64,000 nucleotides of DNA, taken from assembly GCA_002855745.1 (NCBI GenBank), contig NDWX01000008.1, positions 23,059 through 87,058 of the forward strand. The letters run 5' to 3'. Below are positions 52,864-62,112 of this stretch, piece by piece. The notes beneath the pieces are model-generated. The model did no database searches, was not told where the DNA came from, and saw only the letters and a list, made by a program, of their open reading frames with translations. The DNA is from Thermofilum sp. NZ13. GTDB taxonomy: Archaea; Thermoproteota; Thermoprotei; Thermofilales; Thermofilaceae. Made by a program: the position numbers and the translations under genes. How positions within the stretch are numbered: the stretch's first letter is position 1; each line of letters starts with the position of its first letter.

Positions 52864-53829
52864 CTAACTTTTCCCGTAGAGCCAGCACCTTACACTGTGA
52901 GACTCTCCCACCGGCAGAAGCTCTGGTTCTCTCTCCGTGCAAACGTCTGCTCGGTACGGGCACCTGCTAGCGAACCTGCAGCCGGCCGCACTTCTCTCGG
53001 AACTCTCGTCTCCGTATGCGTTGATGACTTTCTCCTCTATAGGCTTGTCCGGCTCAAGGACCAACTCAATGAGAAGCTTGGTGTAGGGATGAAGAGGGTT
53101 GGTGAAGAGCTCATCTGCTGGTGCCTGCTCGAGCACGATGCCTCTGTACATGACCGCAACGCGGTCGGCCAGCGCTCTAGCCACCCCCATGTCGTGAGTT
53201 ATAAGCAGGTACGAGAGGTTGAAGCGCTTCTTTACATCTAGGAGGAGCTTGATTATCTGGGCCTGCACGACCACATCTAGGGCGGAAGTGGGCTCGTCGA
53301 GCACGAGAAGCTTAGGTTCAACGGTGAGGGCCCGCGCTAGGGCGACGCGCTGAGCCTCACCCCCGCTGATCTCAACCGGGTGGCGGTGCAGGAGGTCTGG
53401 GTCAAGCCCCAGATCGCCTGCGATCTTCAGAGCCCTCTCCTTGGCCTCGCTCCAGTCCAGCCCTTTAAGGTACACGGCCGGCTCCGCGATGAGCTCCTGG
53501 TTCCTCATGAATGGGTTGAGAGAGGACGCTGGGTTTTGGAACAGTCCCTGTACGATAGACCTGTACTTCCTTGAGCCCAGCTCGCTGGTTACGTCCACCC
53601 CTTCGAGCATTATCCTACCCCTGTCTGGTTTGAGTAGGCCGAGCACCATGCGCGCTACCGTTGTCTTTCCGCTGCCCGACTCGCCAACCAGAGCTAGTAC
53701 CTCGCCTTTCGCTACCGTGAGAGATACCCCGTCGACGGCCTTAATCACGCTCGCCTGCCTGAACGGGAAGCCCTTCCTAACGGTGAAGTACTTGTACAGG
53801 TCAACTGCCTCTAGAAACCTGTCACTCAT
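52864..53829 (-). CDS. oppF: Oligopeptide/dipeptide ABC transporter ATP-binding protein (OppF-like)
   Basis: 321 residues. Walker A GESGSGKTTVAR, FQNPASSLNPF Q-loop region, signature ISGGEAQRVALARAL, Walker B LLVLDEPTSALD and LLITHDMG H-loop. The C-terminal Opp extension (PLHPYTKLLI, CRFASRCPYRADVC) with clustered cysteines identifies a peptide-type importer ATPase; four cysteines there may bind an Fe-S cluster. Its OppD partner is only a remnant upstream and no permease or binding protein is in the window, so it may be an orphan. Confidence 0.9.
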   Translation of the reverse strand: MSDRFLEAVDLYKYFTVRKGFPFRQASVIKAVDGVSLTVAKGEVLALVGESGSGKTTVARMVLGLLKPDRGRIMLEGVDVTSELGSRKYRSIVQGLFQNPASSLNPFMRNQELIAEPAVYLKGLDWSEAKERALKIAGDLGLDPDLLHRHPVEISGGEAQRVALARALTVEPKLLVLDEPTSALDVVVQAQIIKLLLDVKKRFNLSYLLITHDMGVARALADRVAVMYRGIVLEQAPADELFTNPLHPYTKLLIELVLEPDKPIEEKVINAYGDESSERSAAGCRFASRCPYRADVCTEREPELLPVGESHSVRCWLYGKS

Positions 53830-54118
53830 ACAGAAGGCACCTCACCCTTCTACCGCCGACTTGCAGGAGATCAGGACTCCTCTTGAAGCAATCCTCCCTG
53901 GCGAACTCACACCTGTGGCGTACGGGCAACCTGAAGAGGAACCGTTCCTCGCTAGTGTTGGCGTGCTGGGGACAAGCCTCGTGCTCACCCGGGGGATGCT
54001 GCGGAAGAGCTGCTGGGTGTAAGGCTGCATCCTTCAAGGGCAAGGCAGGCCCCGCATCCTCCCACACCGACGGCATCACCCTGACACCAACTCTCACTAG
54101 CGACATGGGCGTGATCAT
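53822..54118 (-). pseudogene. Remnant of an OppD-type ATPase gene
   Basis: Pieces of the last quarter of OppD lie in different frames: ITPMSLVRVGVRVM (from ITHDMSLVRE-type), then LHPYTQQLFRSIPRV-like text and GCPYATG in one frame, and CEFAREDCFKRSPDLLQ and VRCLLYE in another. The N-terminal nucleotide-binding part is absent. It overlaps the start of oppF by 8 bases, as the intact operon would. Confidence 0.65.
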
Positions 54119-54186
54119 AAGGGAAGGCGAGTACGTGCACCCGGAGCTAGTGGACCTGGCAAAGAAGCTGAGGCCACGCTAGGCTC

Positions 54187-54234
54187 TCAGTTGGGCGCAG
54201 CCTCCTCACCAATCGGAGGGCTTTGCCTCATCAC
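54187..54234 (-). ncRNA. Candidate C/D box sRNA
   Basis: On the minus strand: perfect C box gtgatga (54228-54234), an 11-nt guide (ggcaaagccct), D'-like ccga (54213-54216), 3 nt, C'-like gtgagga (54203-54209), a 12-nt guide (ggctgcgcccaa) and perfect D box ctga (54187-54190). Short flanks (ctag on each side) could pair. It lies 39 bases after the phosphoesterase gene on the same strand. Targets not identified. Confidence 0.55.
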
Positions 54235-54273
54235 CGCTAGAAAATTGGAGGCAGAGGGCGCTAAAACCCTTGC

Positions 54274-54645
54274 CTACCTCGTCTTGAAGAAGAGCCAGCC
54301 GTCCTTGAACCTGAGGAGGACGTAAGTCCCCTTCAGCTTCGAGCCGTAAAGCCTCAAGACAAGCTTGTCGCCCGAGGACTCCAGGAGCTCGTACTCCCCC
54401 TTGTCCCAGATCCTCATCGTCCCAGCCCCGTAGCCCTCCTTTATCTCCCCCTCGAAGTCCAGCCACTCGAGCCCGTGGTCCTCCTGCTGCACGCCGTACC
54501 TCTTGACACCGGGCTCCAGGGGCGGCTGCTTCCTGAAGGCCCAGTCCTTCAGCACCCCGCCCACCTCGATCCTCAGGTCGTAGTGTAGCCCTGCGCGCCT
54601 CGCGTCGTGCTCGTGGACCACGAACCTGGCCCTACAGGAACCCAC
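54274..54645 (-). CDS. Stand-alone LigD-type 3'-phosphoesterase domain protein
   Basis: 123 residues equal to the phosphoesterase domain of bacterial LigD. The metal-site motif is intact (VVHEHDARRAGLHYDLRIE, with His11, His13, Asp and His21-Asp23-Arg25) and the second block EWLDFEGEIKEGYGAGTMRIWDKG follows. These enzymes remove 3' ribonucleotides or phosphates at broken DNA ends. Archaeal forms exist without ligase and polymerase domains. No Ku gene is in the window. The two extra residues between ARR and HYD (AGL) are a small insertion. Confidence 0.88.
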   Translation of the reverse strand: MGSCRARFVVHEHDARRAGLHYDLRIEVGGVLKDWAFRKQPPLEPGVKRYGVQQEDHGLEWLDFEGEIKEGYGAGTMRIWDKGEYELLESSGDKLVLRLYGSKLKGTYVLLRFKDGWLFFKTR

Positions 54646-54800
54646 CTTGCCTCGCCCACTACTCCTGCGACTTGCTGGGAAATAAGCGCAACGCCCAAAA
54701 AGGAGGCGCAGTTCTCCTCGCCGCTACGCCTCAGCCTTCAGGAAGACCGTCAGTGCGGCTCGCCTTCTGCGATTCAACAAAATCCGGCTTAACGGGGGAA

Positions 54801-54834
54801 TTTTTATAATCTAGAGTTTGAGACTTTAAAGTCT
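54801..54834 (+). promoter_or_regulatory. ATPase promoter with palindromic operator
   Basis: TATA-like tttttataat (54801-54810) is followed by the perfect 14-bp palindrome agactttaaagtct (54821-54834), 7 bases before the ATG at 54842. A third gagact copy (54835-54840) follows. The placement at the transcription start suits repression. Confidence 0.6.
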
Positions 54835-54841
54835 GAGACTT

Positions 54842-56275
54842 ATGAGTATGAGTATATACTTCATAGACAGGGACAGCGAGCTCAGATCTCTTGAGGAGGC
54901 GCTGAGCAGCGACAAGCCGGAGCTGGTCATCGTGTACGGCCGGCGGAGGATCGGGAAGACCTTCCTGATCAGGCAGCTCCTGGAGGGCCGCCGGGGCGTC
55001 TACCTCGTCGTGAACCACACAGACCCCGACCTCGCACTCAGGGATCTGGCCAGGCAGCTCCTGAGCCAGGTCCAGCTACCCTACGAGCCCCTGATCCGGG
55101 ACTTCGACGACCTCTACAGGCTCTTCGAGGGCTCGCGCGCCCAGCTCATTGTGATCGACGAGTTCCAGCGCCTCCACGGCACAGGCGCGGTCGCGAAGCT
55201 CCAGGCTTTCTGGGACCAGGCGAAGGAGCGGTCTAGGCTGAAGCTCGTCCTCTCAGGCTCGTCCGTCGGCATGATGGAGCGGATAGGGCTCTCGCACGAG
55301 TCACCACTGTACGGGAGGGCGTCGAGGATACTGAGGCTCGGCCCCCTACCCTACAGGGCTGCGAGGCTCTTCACCGAGGCGTACGCGGAGGAGGACAGGA
55401 TGAGAACGTTCGCGGTGTTCGGCGGGACGCCGGGATACCTCGCCTTGCTGGACGACAGAGCCCCCCTTATCGAGAACCTCCGCAGGCTCGTCCTCTCCCG
55501 GGCTGCCCCCTTGAGGGAGGAGCCCCTCGTCTCGCTATCGATGGAGCTCCGGGACCCCTCTAGGTACATCGCGGTGCTCGAGGCAGTGGCGTCCGGCGCC
55601 ACGAAGCTGGGCGAGATAGCCGACAAGGCAGGAGTGGAGCACAGCGAAGTGGGTAAGTACCTGCGCGTCCTCGAGCGGGAACTGGATCTCGTGGAGCGAA
55701 GGTACCCCCTCCTGGAGGAGGGGAGGAGGGGGAGGGCGAGGTACTACGTGAAGGACCACTTCGTCAGGTTCTGGTTCCGCTTCGTGTTCCCGAACACGCA
55801 CCTCCTAGAGCTCGAGCTGGAGGACAGGGTTCTGGACGCCGTCGCGCGCCACCTAGACCTCCACGTCTCCCAGGCCTTCGAGGAGGTTGCGCTAGAGCAC
55901 TTCTCCCTGCTGGCCAGGGAGGGTGCTGTGGGCTTCACCCGCATCGGGAGGTGGTGGCGGGGCGACGTCGAAATCGACTTCGTGGCCATAGACGAGACGT
56001 CGAAGATGGCTTACTTCGCGGAGGTCAAGTGGTCTACGCAACCGGTCGACCAGAGAGTTCTGTACGGGCTCGCGAGGAAGGCCGAGGAGTTCCCCTGGCG
56101 CAGGGGGGAGAGGAGGGAGGTCTACGTGCTCTACTCCAGGGCTGGCTTCACGTTCACCGGAGACAGGGACGTGCTCCTCTTCTCCCTCAGGAACCTCCAA
56201 GGCCTCTTCGAGAGGCACAGGCCCCTGAAGAGGAGCCTCAAACCCCCCGCGGAGCCGAGCCCGGACAGTATTTAA
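54842..56275 (+). CDS. Archaeal ATPase with DUF234 domain
   Basis: 477 residues: P-loop YGRRRIGKTFLIRQLL, Walker B LIVIDEFQRLHG, LVLSGSSVGMM and SPLYGRAS motifs of the PF01637 family, a winged helix (GATKLGEIADKAGVEHSEVGKYLRVLERELDLVERR) and the DUF234 C-terminus (FEEVALEHF) ending in a PD-(D/E)XK-like core (DVEIDFVAIDETSKMAYFAEVKWST: Asp, Glu, Lys). Function is unknown; the nuclease-like part suggests DNA or RNA cleavage (inference). Confidence 0.88.
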   Translation: MSMSIYFIDRDSELRSLEEALSSDKPELVIVYGRRRIGKTFLIRQLLEGRRGVYLVVNHTDPDLALRDLARQLLSQVQLPYEPLIRDFDDLYRLFEGSRAQLIVIDEFQRLHGTGAVAKLQAFWDQAKERSRLKLVLSGSSVGMMERIGLSHESPLYGRASRILRLGPLPYRAARLFTEAYAEEDRMRTFAVFGGTPGYLALLDDRAPLIENLRRLVLSRAAPLREEPLVSLSMELRDPSRYIAVLEAVASGATKLGEIADKAGVEHSEVGKYLRVLERELDLVERRYPLLEEGRRGRARYYVKDHFVRFWFRFVFPNTHLLELELEDRVLDAVARHLDLHVSQAFEEVALEHFSLLAREGAVGFTRIGRWWRGDVEIDFVAIDETSKMAYFAEVKWSTQPVDQRVLYGLARKAEEFPWRRGERREVYVLYSRAGFTFTGDRDVLLFSLRNLQGLFERHRPLKRSLKPPAEPSPDSI

Positions 56276-56298
56276 GCGGGCGCTGGTGGTGTGTACCG

Positions 56299-57311
56299 AT
56301 GCCGATTCTCGTGGACGAGATGCGCCTCCTGTACTCGCTCCCGTTCGCGAGGAGCCTCAGGGAGCTCGCGAGGCTCGCGGGCGTCTCCCCCAACACCGCC
56401 GTGAAGTTCTACAACGAGTGGTCCTTGAGGGGCAGGTTCGTCATGGTCCCCGACGACGCCTACTTCGGCTTCGCCAGGGTCGTCTACATAGCGGAGAAGA
56501 CCACGTGGCCCGGCTCGCTGCCCTACGGCTCCCTCGAGGTCATGACCCTCAGCTCCCCCAGGGGCGAGCACACCCTCGTCCACGGCCTCGTCCCCCGCGT
56601 CCTCGTCGACGACTACGTCCGGGACCTGGCCGCCACGCTCGGCGAGGGGAGCGCGCTCGCCGCCCAGGAGGTCCAGCACTGGATCCCGATCAGCAAGCTG
56701 CAGGGCCTCAGGCCCGTGGACGCCGAGAGGCTGCCCAAGCTCGTCGACTCCCTCCTGCCGGCGCTCAAGCGAGCAGAGCCGCTCGACATGCCCGACGTCT
56801 GGGACCTCGTATACCTCACGGGCAAGATGATGCTCGGCCCCTTCGCGAGGCCGTCGGACCTCCTCAGGAGGCTGCAGCCGCTCTTCTGGCTCCCCATCCC
56901 CGCGCAGACCACAAGGAGCTACCACTACAAGCTCCACTTCCTTCCGGGCTGGCTGTACACCACCTTCCGCGAGCGGCGGAGCCCCCGGAGGCCGTCAAGG
57001 TGGCCCTCGAGCTGGAGGGCAAGGACGCGGCTAGGGTGGCGAAAGCCCTGGCTCTGCTCCCCGCGTGGGGAGTCTCTTTCATCGCCGACCGGCGCGCCGT
57101 CTACGTGGGCCAGGTCGACGCCGCCTTCCTCCCCTCGGTCTACGACATCCTGCACGGCTGGAGGGCGGAGGCCACGAGGGGCCTCCTCTTCGTCAAGAGC
57201 CACCTGGAGCTGGACAAGCCCCTACTCTGGAGGTTCCTCAGCGACGACGGGAAGGCTTGGGTGATGGTGGAGGAGAGGGCCAGGGTCCCCAGCCACGTCC
57301 CGGAGGAGTGA
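56299..57311 (+). pseudogene. Winged-helix family protein, copy 2, with a frameshift
   Basis: Paralog of the gene at 26367: wHTH (RLLYSLPFARSLRELARLAG), LTGKMMLGPFARPSDLLRRL, SYHYKLHFLPGWLYTTF and then, in another frame, EAVKVALELEGKDAARVAKALALLPAWGVSFI to the end at 57311. The switch lies at 56971-56987 and is explained by one missing C in the CCCCC run (56982-56986). Joined length is about 337 residues, like the paralog's 332. A TATA-like agtatttaag sits about 30 bases before the ATG, inside the ATPase gene's end. Confidence 0.7.
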
Positions 57312-57317
57312 GGCCGC

Positions 57318-58160
57318 TCAGCCCCATAGGGACACCACGGCAGTCGCAACGGAGACGAGCAGGGCGCCCGCCAGGTACCTCGCCTCCACCCTCTCGCCCA
57401 GGATGGGCGCCGCGAGCAGCACCGCGAAGACCGGGGCCCCCGAGGACACGACGGAGGGGCCCACGGCGTCGGACATCCTCATGGAGGTGAAGAGGGCCAG
57501 CGGCCCGAGCCCTATGCCCATCAGCCCGCCCAGCATCACCCAGCCCACCCTGGCTCGCTTGACGTCGTCTGCGCGCCTGGCCAGGGCTGGGGCGGTGGCG
57601 GCGAGCAGGAAGCCCGTCCTGTAGAGGTTCAGCTCGACCGGGGTAGCGTACCTGAGCGCGATGTAGGCGAGCGTTATGCCCATCCCCCAGCTCAGGCTGG
57701 CGCCGAGGCCCGCGAGCAGGCCCTTCGCCGTGTAGCCGCCGCCACCGTTGTAGACGACCCACATGCCGATTGCCACGAGGGCCGCTGCGATGAGCGCGGC
57801 GGGCCTGGGGGTCTTCCCGGTCAGGAGGAAGCTGAACAGCGCGACGGGGAACGGGTAGGTGTAGGCGACGGGGTACACGACCCCGACGGGGGAGCGCGAG
57901 AGCCCGTAGATGAAGAGCGAGTCGCCCAGGAAGAACGCGAAGACAGCTGAGGCCGTGGCCACGGCGTAGAACTCGAGGGGCTTAGCCATGTTGCCGCCCG
58001 AGGCCAGGAACGCGAGGAGCATGACGGTGAACGCGGGGCCGGCGCGGAGGCCGCTGGCCAGGAGGGGGTGCAGGCTCGAGCCCGAGACGCCCTTCCTGTA
58101 GAGCACGCCGGCTAGCGAGAACAGCAGCGCAGCAGTTACGGCGAGCAGGCTCCAGAGCAT
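57318..58160 (-). CDS. DMT-superfamily transporter (EamA type)
   Basis: 280 residues, ten membrane helices arranged as two EamA repeats (helices such as LLSLAGVLYRKGVSG, FAFFLGDSLFIYGLSRSPVGVVYPVAYTYPF, and VGPSVVSSGAPVFAVLLAAPILGE in the second half). Family members export or import small metabolites. Substrate unknown. Confidence 0.88.
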   Translation of the reverse strand: MLWSLLAVTAALLFSLAGVLYRKGVSGSSLHPLLASGLRAGPAFTVMLLAFLASGGNMAKPLEFYAVATASAVFAFFLGDSLFIYGLSRSPVGVVYPVAYTYPFPVALFSFLLTGKTPRPAALIAAALVAIGMWVVYNGGGGYTAKGLLAGLGASLSWGMGITLAYIALRYATPVELNLYRTGFLLAATAPALARRADDVKRARVGWVMLGGLMGIGLGPLALFTSMRMSDAVGPSVVSSGAPVFAVLLAAPILGERVEARYLAGALLVSVATAVVSLWG

Positions 58161-58236
58161 ATCCCGTGAATCGAGCGTCGCAATTTAACTTTTTGGTGCG
58201 CGGAAGCCCTATATACCGGGCCCGCGTAGGCGTTGC

Positions 58237-58632
58237 GTGGCCACCTTACACGAGATCGAGGAGGCGGTGGTCAGGTTCCGGGACCAGCGCGACTGGGCCA
58301 AGTACCACATGCCCCGCAACCTCGCCATCTCGCTCGTCGTCGAGGTCGGCGAGCTCCTCGAGCTGCTGCAGTGGAAGACGGACGAGGAGATACTCGAGTA
58401 CCTCCGCCAGGGGGAAGGGATGGCGATGGCGTCCCAGGAGCTGGCCGACGTGGCGATATACCTCCTGCTCCTCGCCCACGAGCTCGGCGTGGACCTCGAG
58501 CAGGCCATACTGGAGAAGCTCAAGCTGAACGAGCAGAGGTACCCTGCCGAGAAGGTCAAGGGCAGGTACGTGAAGTACACTGCACTCCAGGGGGAGGAGC
58601 GACGAAGCCCCGAGGGCTCGGGGCAAGGGTAA
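58237..58632 (+). CDS. MazG-like nucleotide pyrophosphohydrolase
   Basis: 131 residues. Helices with the E-x-x-E...E-x-x-D pattern: ISLVVEVGELLELLQWKTDEE, ELADVAIYLLLLAHELGVDL and the KLKLNEQRYP end are those of the RS21-C6/dCTPase-type MazG group, which hydrolyse (d)NTPs to NMP and pyrophosphate with Mg2+. TATA ctatatac (58209-58216) stands 21-28 bases before the GTG, so the mRNA is leaderless. Confidence 0.9.
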   Translation: MATLHEIEEAVVRFRDQRDWAKYHMPRNLAISLVVEVGELLELLQWKTDEEILEYLRQGEGMAMASQELADVAIYLLLLAHELGVDLEQAILEKLKLNEQRYPAEKVKGRYVKYTALQGEERRSPEGSGQG

Positions 58633-58662
58633 TATACCCCCCTCACCCGCTGGGCATCGGGC

Positions 58663-58842
58663 ATGTACGTCGTGGTCTCCTGCCCCCGGTGCGGGCAGCT
58701 GAAGATAGCGAAGGCGGGTTCGAAGACCACGCAGTGCCCCAGGTGCGGCTCGAGGTTCACCGTTGAGAAGAACCTCTACACGAGGCGCGTCTTCGAGAGC
58801 CTCGAGGAGGCCAGGGAGTTCCTGAAGAGCGCCACCGCGTGA
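58663..58842 (+). CDS. Small zinc-ribbon protein (DUF1922-like)
   Basis: 59 residues: two CPRCG knuckles (VVSCPRCGQLKIAKAG and TQCPRCGSRFTVEK) form a zinc ribbon, followed by a helix (RRVFESLEEAREFLKSA). TATA aatatac (58630-58636) is 27 bases upstream. Small archaeal zinc ribbons of this kind are conserved but of unknown function. Confidence 0.8.
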   Translation: MYVVVSCPRCGQLKIAKAGSKTTQCPRCGSRFTVEKNLYTRRVFESLEEAREFLKSATA

Positions 58843-58873
58843 GGGCAAACTATTAGAGCCTGCGTCGAGCTGA

Positions 58874-58966
58874 ATGGCTGTGGGCAGGCTCGAGCGCAGG
58901 GAGGAGAGGCGCAGGAGGAGAAGGCGGCGCCTACTCCTGCTCATGTACCTCTACGGTAGGATCTGA
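58874..58966 (+). CDS. Possible tiny basic peptide
   Basis: 30 codons: an Arg-rich stretch (RLERREERRRRRRR) then LLLLMYLYGRI. Short and low complexity, but it begins with ATG about 25 bases after a TATA-like actattag. Could be noise. Confidence 0.25.
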   Translation: MAVGRLERREERRRRRRRRLLLLMYLYGRI

Positions 58967-59024
58967 GCCCGGGAACGTGGAAGGGTATTTTAGAGGGACC
59001 GGCGGCTAGAAACAGGCCTGAAGC

Positions 59025-59525
59025 ATGCCCGTGCTCCGCCTCGTGGACGTCACGCCCGACACCCTCACCCTCCCCAGGAAGCCCTGCGTCTACGCGCTCC
59101 TCTGGGTGCGCTCCGGCAAGCCCGTCCCCATACCCCGCGTCCTCGCCGTCGACCCGAAGGGCATACTCTACATCGCCTCCACCGAGAACCTCAAGAGGCG
59201 AGTCGCCTCCAACCTCCTCAAGCACCTCCAGGCGGCGAGGCAGGGCGCAAGGACCCAGCACAGGATGCACGCCTTCGTCATAGCCCTCCAGTACACCGGC
59301 ATGATCGACAAGGTCAGAGAGGACGAGCTCCAGCTCGCCTACAAGCAGTACCCGGACATCCTCACCGCCGCCCGCGTCGAGAGAGCCGTGCTCGCGGCCT
59401 ACATGAAGCGCTACGGCGAGCCCCCGCCCATGAACCTCTACCTGAGCAAGAAGCACCTCCTCACCCAGCCCCTCCAGCCCGACCCCGAGCTCCTCGAAGC
59501 CCTAGGCCTCCCCAGAGCCACCTAG
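59025..59525 (+). CDS. GIY-YIG-like small protein
   Basis: 166 residues. The segment CVYALLWV ... GILYIASTENLKRRVASNLLKHL recalls the GIY-YIG nuclease core (here the second motif is LYIA instead of YIG), with basic residues after it as usual. The C-terminal half (VERAVLAAYMKRYGEPPPMN) contains the family's Glu. Whether it cuts DNA is uncertain because the motif is degenerate. Confidence 0.55.
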   Translation: MPVLRLVDVTPDTLTLPRKPCVYALLWVRSGKPVPIPRVLAVDPKGILYIASTENLKRRVASNLLKHLQAARQGARTQHRMHAFVIALQYTGMIDKVREDELQLAYKQYPDILTAARVERAVLAAYMKRYGEPPPMNLYLSKKHLLTQPLQPDPELLEALGLPRAT

Positions 59526-59545
59526 GAGCCAGCAGGCCGTGACAG

Positions 59546-59554
59546 CTTTATAAG
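59546..59554 (+). promoter_or_regulatory. TATA box of the coiled-coil membrane protein gene
   Basis: ctttataag lies 21-29 bases before the GTG at 59575. Confidence 0.45.
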
Positions 59555-59574
59555 CCCCGAAAACCCACTAAACC

Positions 59575-59925
59575 GTGAGGGAAGTGTCCGCGGAGGAGCT
59601 CCTGCGCCAGCTCAGGGAGGAGCCACGCTACAGGCGCGAGCTAGCCGAGATCCTAGTCTCAGACCCCGAGGTCCGCCTCGCCTTAATCCAGGGGGCACTC
59701 AGAGAGGTGGCCACGAAGCACGACCTCGAGAGGCTCATGGCATACATAGACTCGAGGATCAGCGACGTAAATAGGCGCCTAGACGACGTCAACAGGCGCG
59801 TAGACGACCTCAATGGGAGGCTCGAGGACCTCTCATCCCTAGTCAGGGCAAGCCTCGTCGCAATCGTAGTGACCCTAGCCTCCACGATACTCGTACCCCT
59901 AGCTCTCAAGCTACTACTGCCCTAA
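59575..59925 (+). CDS. Coiled-coil protein with C-terminal membrane anchor
   Basis: 116 residues. An acidic helical N-terminus (SAEELLRQLREEPRYRRELAEILVSDPEVRLALIQG), a coiled coil of repeated 7-residue units (VNRRLDDVNRRVDDLNGRLEDL) and one C-terminal membrane helix (LVAIVVTLASTILVPLALKLLL). The N-terminal layout recalls the DUF3782-type gene at 39332 but the nuclease-like domain is replaced by an anchor. Function unknown. Confidence 0.65.
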   Translation: MREVSAEELLRQLREEPRYRRELAEILVSDPEVRLALIQGALREVATKHDLERLMAYIDSRISDVNRRLDDVNRRVDDLNGRLEDLSSLVRASLVAIVVTLASTILVPLALKLLLP

Positions 59926-60013
59926 AACGCAGTAACACCACAACTCGGAAGCCATCAAAAGTGCCGCAGAGGGTTAAAGTTTAATTGCGGCTCCAGCGTA
60001 GCGGAGTTGGGGG

Positions 60014-61923
60014 TTGTGTAGGGGGTTGACCTAAGCCTCCTCGGAGAACTTCTCAAGAAGGAAAAAGAGCACTTAATCCGCGAGCTCCTGACCACGCCAC
60101 ATTACGTTAAAGCCACCGTTGTGTCAGCCGCGGAGAGTCTCGTGGACCTCACCGTCTCGGGAGGCGCCCCCTTCAACACAGGTGATGTCATCGGGTACAG
60201 GCTGGGCAGGACGCTGGTCTCGCTGGGCACGGTTATCGACATCGCGGAGGACCTCGTCACCGTCCTATCGGAGTCCGGGGGCAACCTGCCTCCGGAGGGT
60301 AGCCAGCTTCAGATCGTTGAGCTGGAGCCCCTTATTTCGCTGGACCTGCAGATCAAGCTGATCAACGACATCCTCAGCGGAAATGTGAGAAGCCCAGCTG
60401 TAGACCTGGTCATCGACGGCTACGAGCTCGAACCTCTGAGGCCTATACAGAGCGATGGGAAGATGTACAGCGTCGACGGGGGCTTTGAGCTCGACGAGTA
60501 CCAAAGGGAGGTCGTCGAGCAGATCCTAGCGTTGCGGGATGGCGAGCTCCTGCTCGTAGTTGGTCCCCCGGGCACAGGGAAAACCCGCGTAATCCAAAAA
60601 GCGGCCTATCTACTGGCAACGAGGGGAGAGAAGGTCCTTATAACCTCTCACACCAACCGCGCTGTGGACAACGCTCTTGAGAAGCTTCCACTGGAGATGG
60701 CCGTTAGGGTGGGAAGACCTGAGAAAGTTCTACCCGAGATTAGGAGATACATGCTCGGCGCCAAGGTCAGGGAGAGAGGGGGAGAACAGCTCGCGGAGCT
60801 CGAGGAGAATATAAAGAAGTTGCGCAATGAGCGGCGCAAGTACCTTGAGCACATCAAGTACATCCGGGGAAGCGGGAACCAGCCCGCAAGGAGCGAGAGG
60901 CTGAAGAGGTTCAAGGAGGAGCTGAGGAAGGTATCGCGAGAGCTAAAGGAGCTTTACCGAGAGCGGAACGAGCTTCTGCGTAGTATCAGCGAGAGCCTCG
61001 TCGCCGAAGCGCGCGTAATAGGCTCCACGCTTGTAAAGTCCCAGCTCGATCCCCTCGATAGGATCTCCTTCGACACAGTACTCATAGACGAGAGCAGCCA
61101 GGCCTCCGTGACTCTCGCGCTCCTTGGGATGCTCAAGGCGAGGAAGTGGGTGCTAATCGGCGACCCGAAGCAGCTCCTCCCCATATTCAAGGTGCTTAAA
61201 AACGAGAAAGCTCAGGAGGAGCTGAGTGCCTTTGTCTACCTCTGTAGGAAGTACCCCAAGCGCGTTCTCTGGCTGAGGTTGCACTACAGGAGCAACTCCC
61301 AGATTATACGCTTCGCCGCTAGGGAGGTCTACGGCAATGAGATACAGCCCCATCCCAGTTGCGACAACATCGCCCTGAAGCTCGCCGAGCCCCCGCGGAT
61401 TGAACCGCTGAGACCCGACATGCCTGTAGTCTTCCTCCACGTGCAGGGGAGCGAGGAGCGGCAAAAGAAGTCGCTACTCAACAGGAAGGAGGCCGAAGTC
61501 TGCCACCGGCTCGTCGCCGAGCTGAGGAGGTGCGGCGTGCCCGAAAGCGAGGTAGGCGTCATCACGCCCTTTAGGGCTCAGAGGGATCTCCTCCTCGAGA
61601 AAGTGCGGGGCTCCGAAGTAGACACAGTCGACGCCTTCCAGGGGAGGGAGAAGGAAGCCGTCATCTTTTCCGTCACTGCGACCTCACCCAGCAGCCTGAG
61701 GTTCGCTTCCAACCCCAACAGGCTCAACGTCGCCCTAACGAGACCTAGGAGCAAGCTAGTGGTTGTCGGAAACGCCAGGAGCATCATCGAGGCAGGCAGG
61801 CAAGACAAGCAGCTCCTCGTGTACAGGTTCCTCCTCTACGCCTACGAGCTCAACGCTATATACAACTGGGAGAGCATGTCATGGATGACCACACGCCGCG
61901 TAACCAAGCAACCCACGCAATAA
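60014..61923 (+). CDS. SF1 helicase (UPF1/DNA2-like)
   Basis: Helicase motifs: I GPPGTGKTRVIQ, Ia TSHTNRAVDNAL, II VLIDESSQAS (DExx-type), III IGDPKQLLPIF, IV LRLHYRSN, V VDTVDAFQGREKEAVIFS, VI NVALTRPRSKLVVVG. A coiled-coil insert lies between Ia and II. The domain before motif I is a beta-barrel-like region (VDLTVSGGAPFNTGDVIGYRL), as in IGHMBP2/UPF1-like enzymes. Coding sequence extends upstream of GTG 60121 (LLKKEKEHLIRELLTTPHYVKATV) to a TAG at 60019-60021. A missing G in the GGGGG run at 60021-60025 would put a TTG at 60014 in frame; otherwise the start is GTG 60121. Confidence 0.85.
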
Positions 61924-62112
61924 GGGTACCTGATCAAAGAGGCTTAAACCACTCACTCGCGACTGGGTGGCTTAAGCGTTGGTGTTCTTAAGTTTACCTG
62001 TGACCGATGATAGACTATACGCTCTACAGGAATCTGGACTGGTTCTGTTTAGTACTTCGAGGTCTTAGAGTAGTACCATCCAGCGTTCTAGGTACCAGCA
62101 CGAAATGCCGAG
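61924..62112. other. Spacer before the AbiE locus
   Basis: No gene seen. AT-richer than the helicase gene and leading into the operator of abiEi. Confidence 0.4.

Noticed and set aside
53883..54182. Plus-strand frame ending in IIREGEYVHPELVDLAKKLR
   Set aside because: The end looks protein-like, but the frame runs antisense to the OppD remnant and has no supported start or family.
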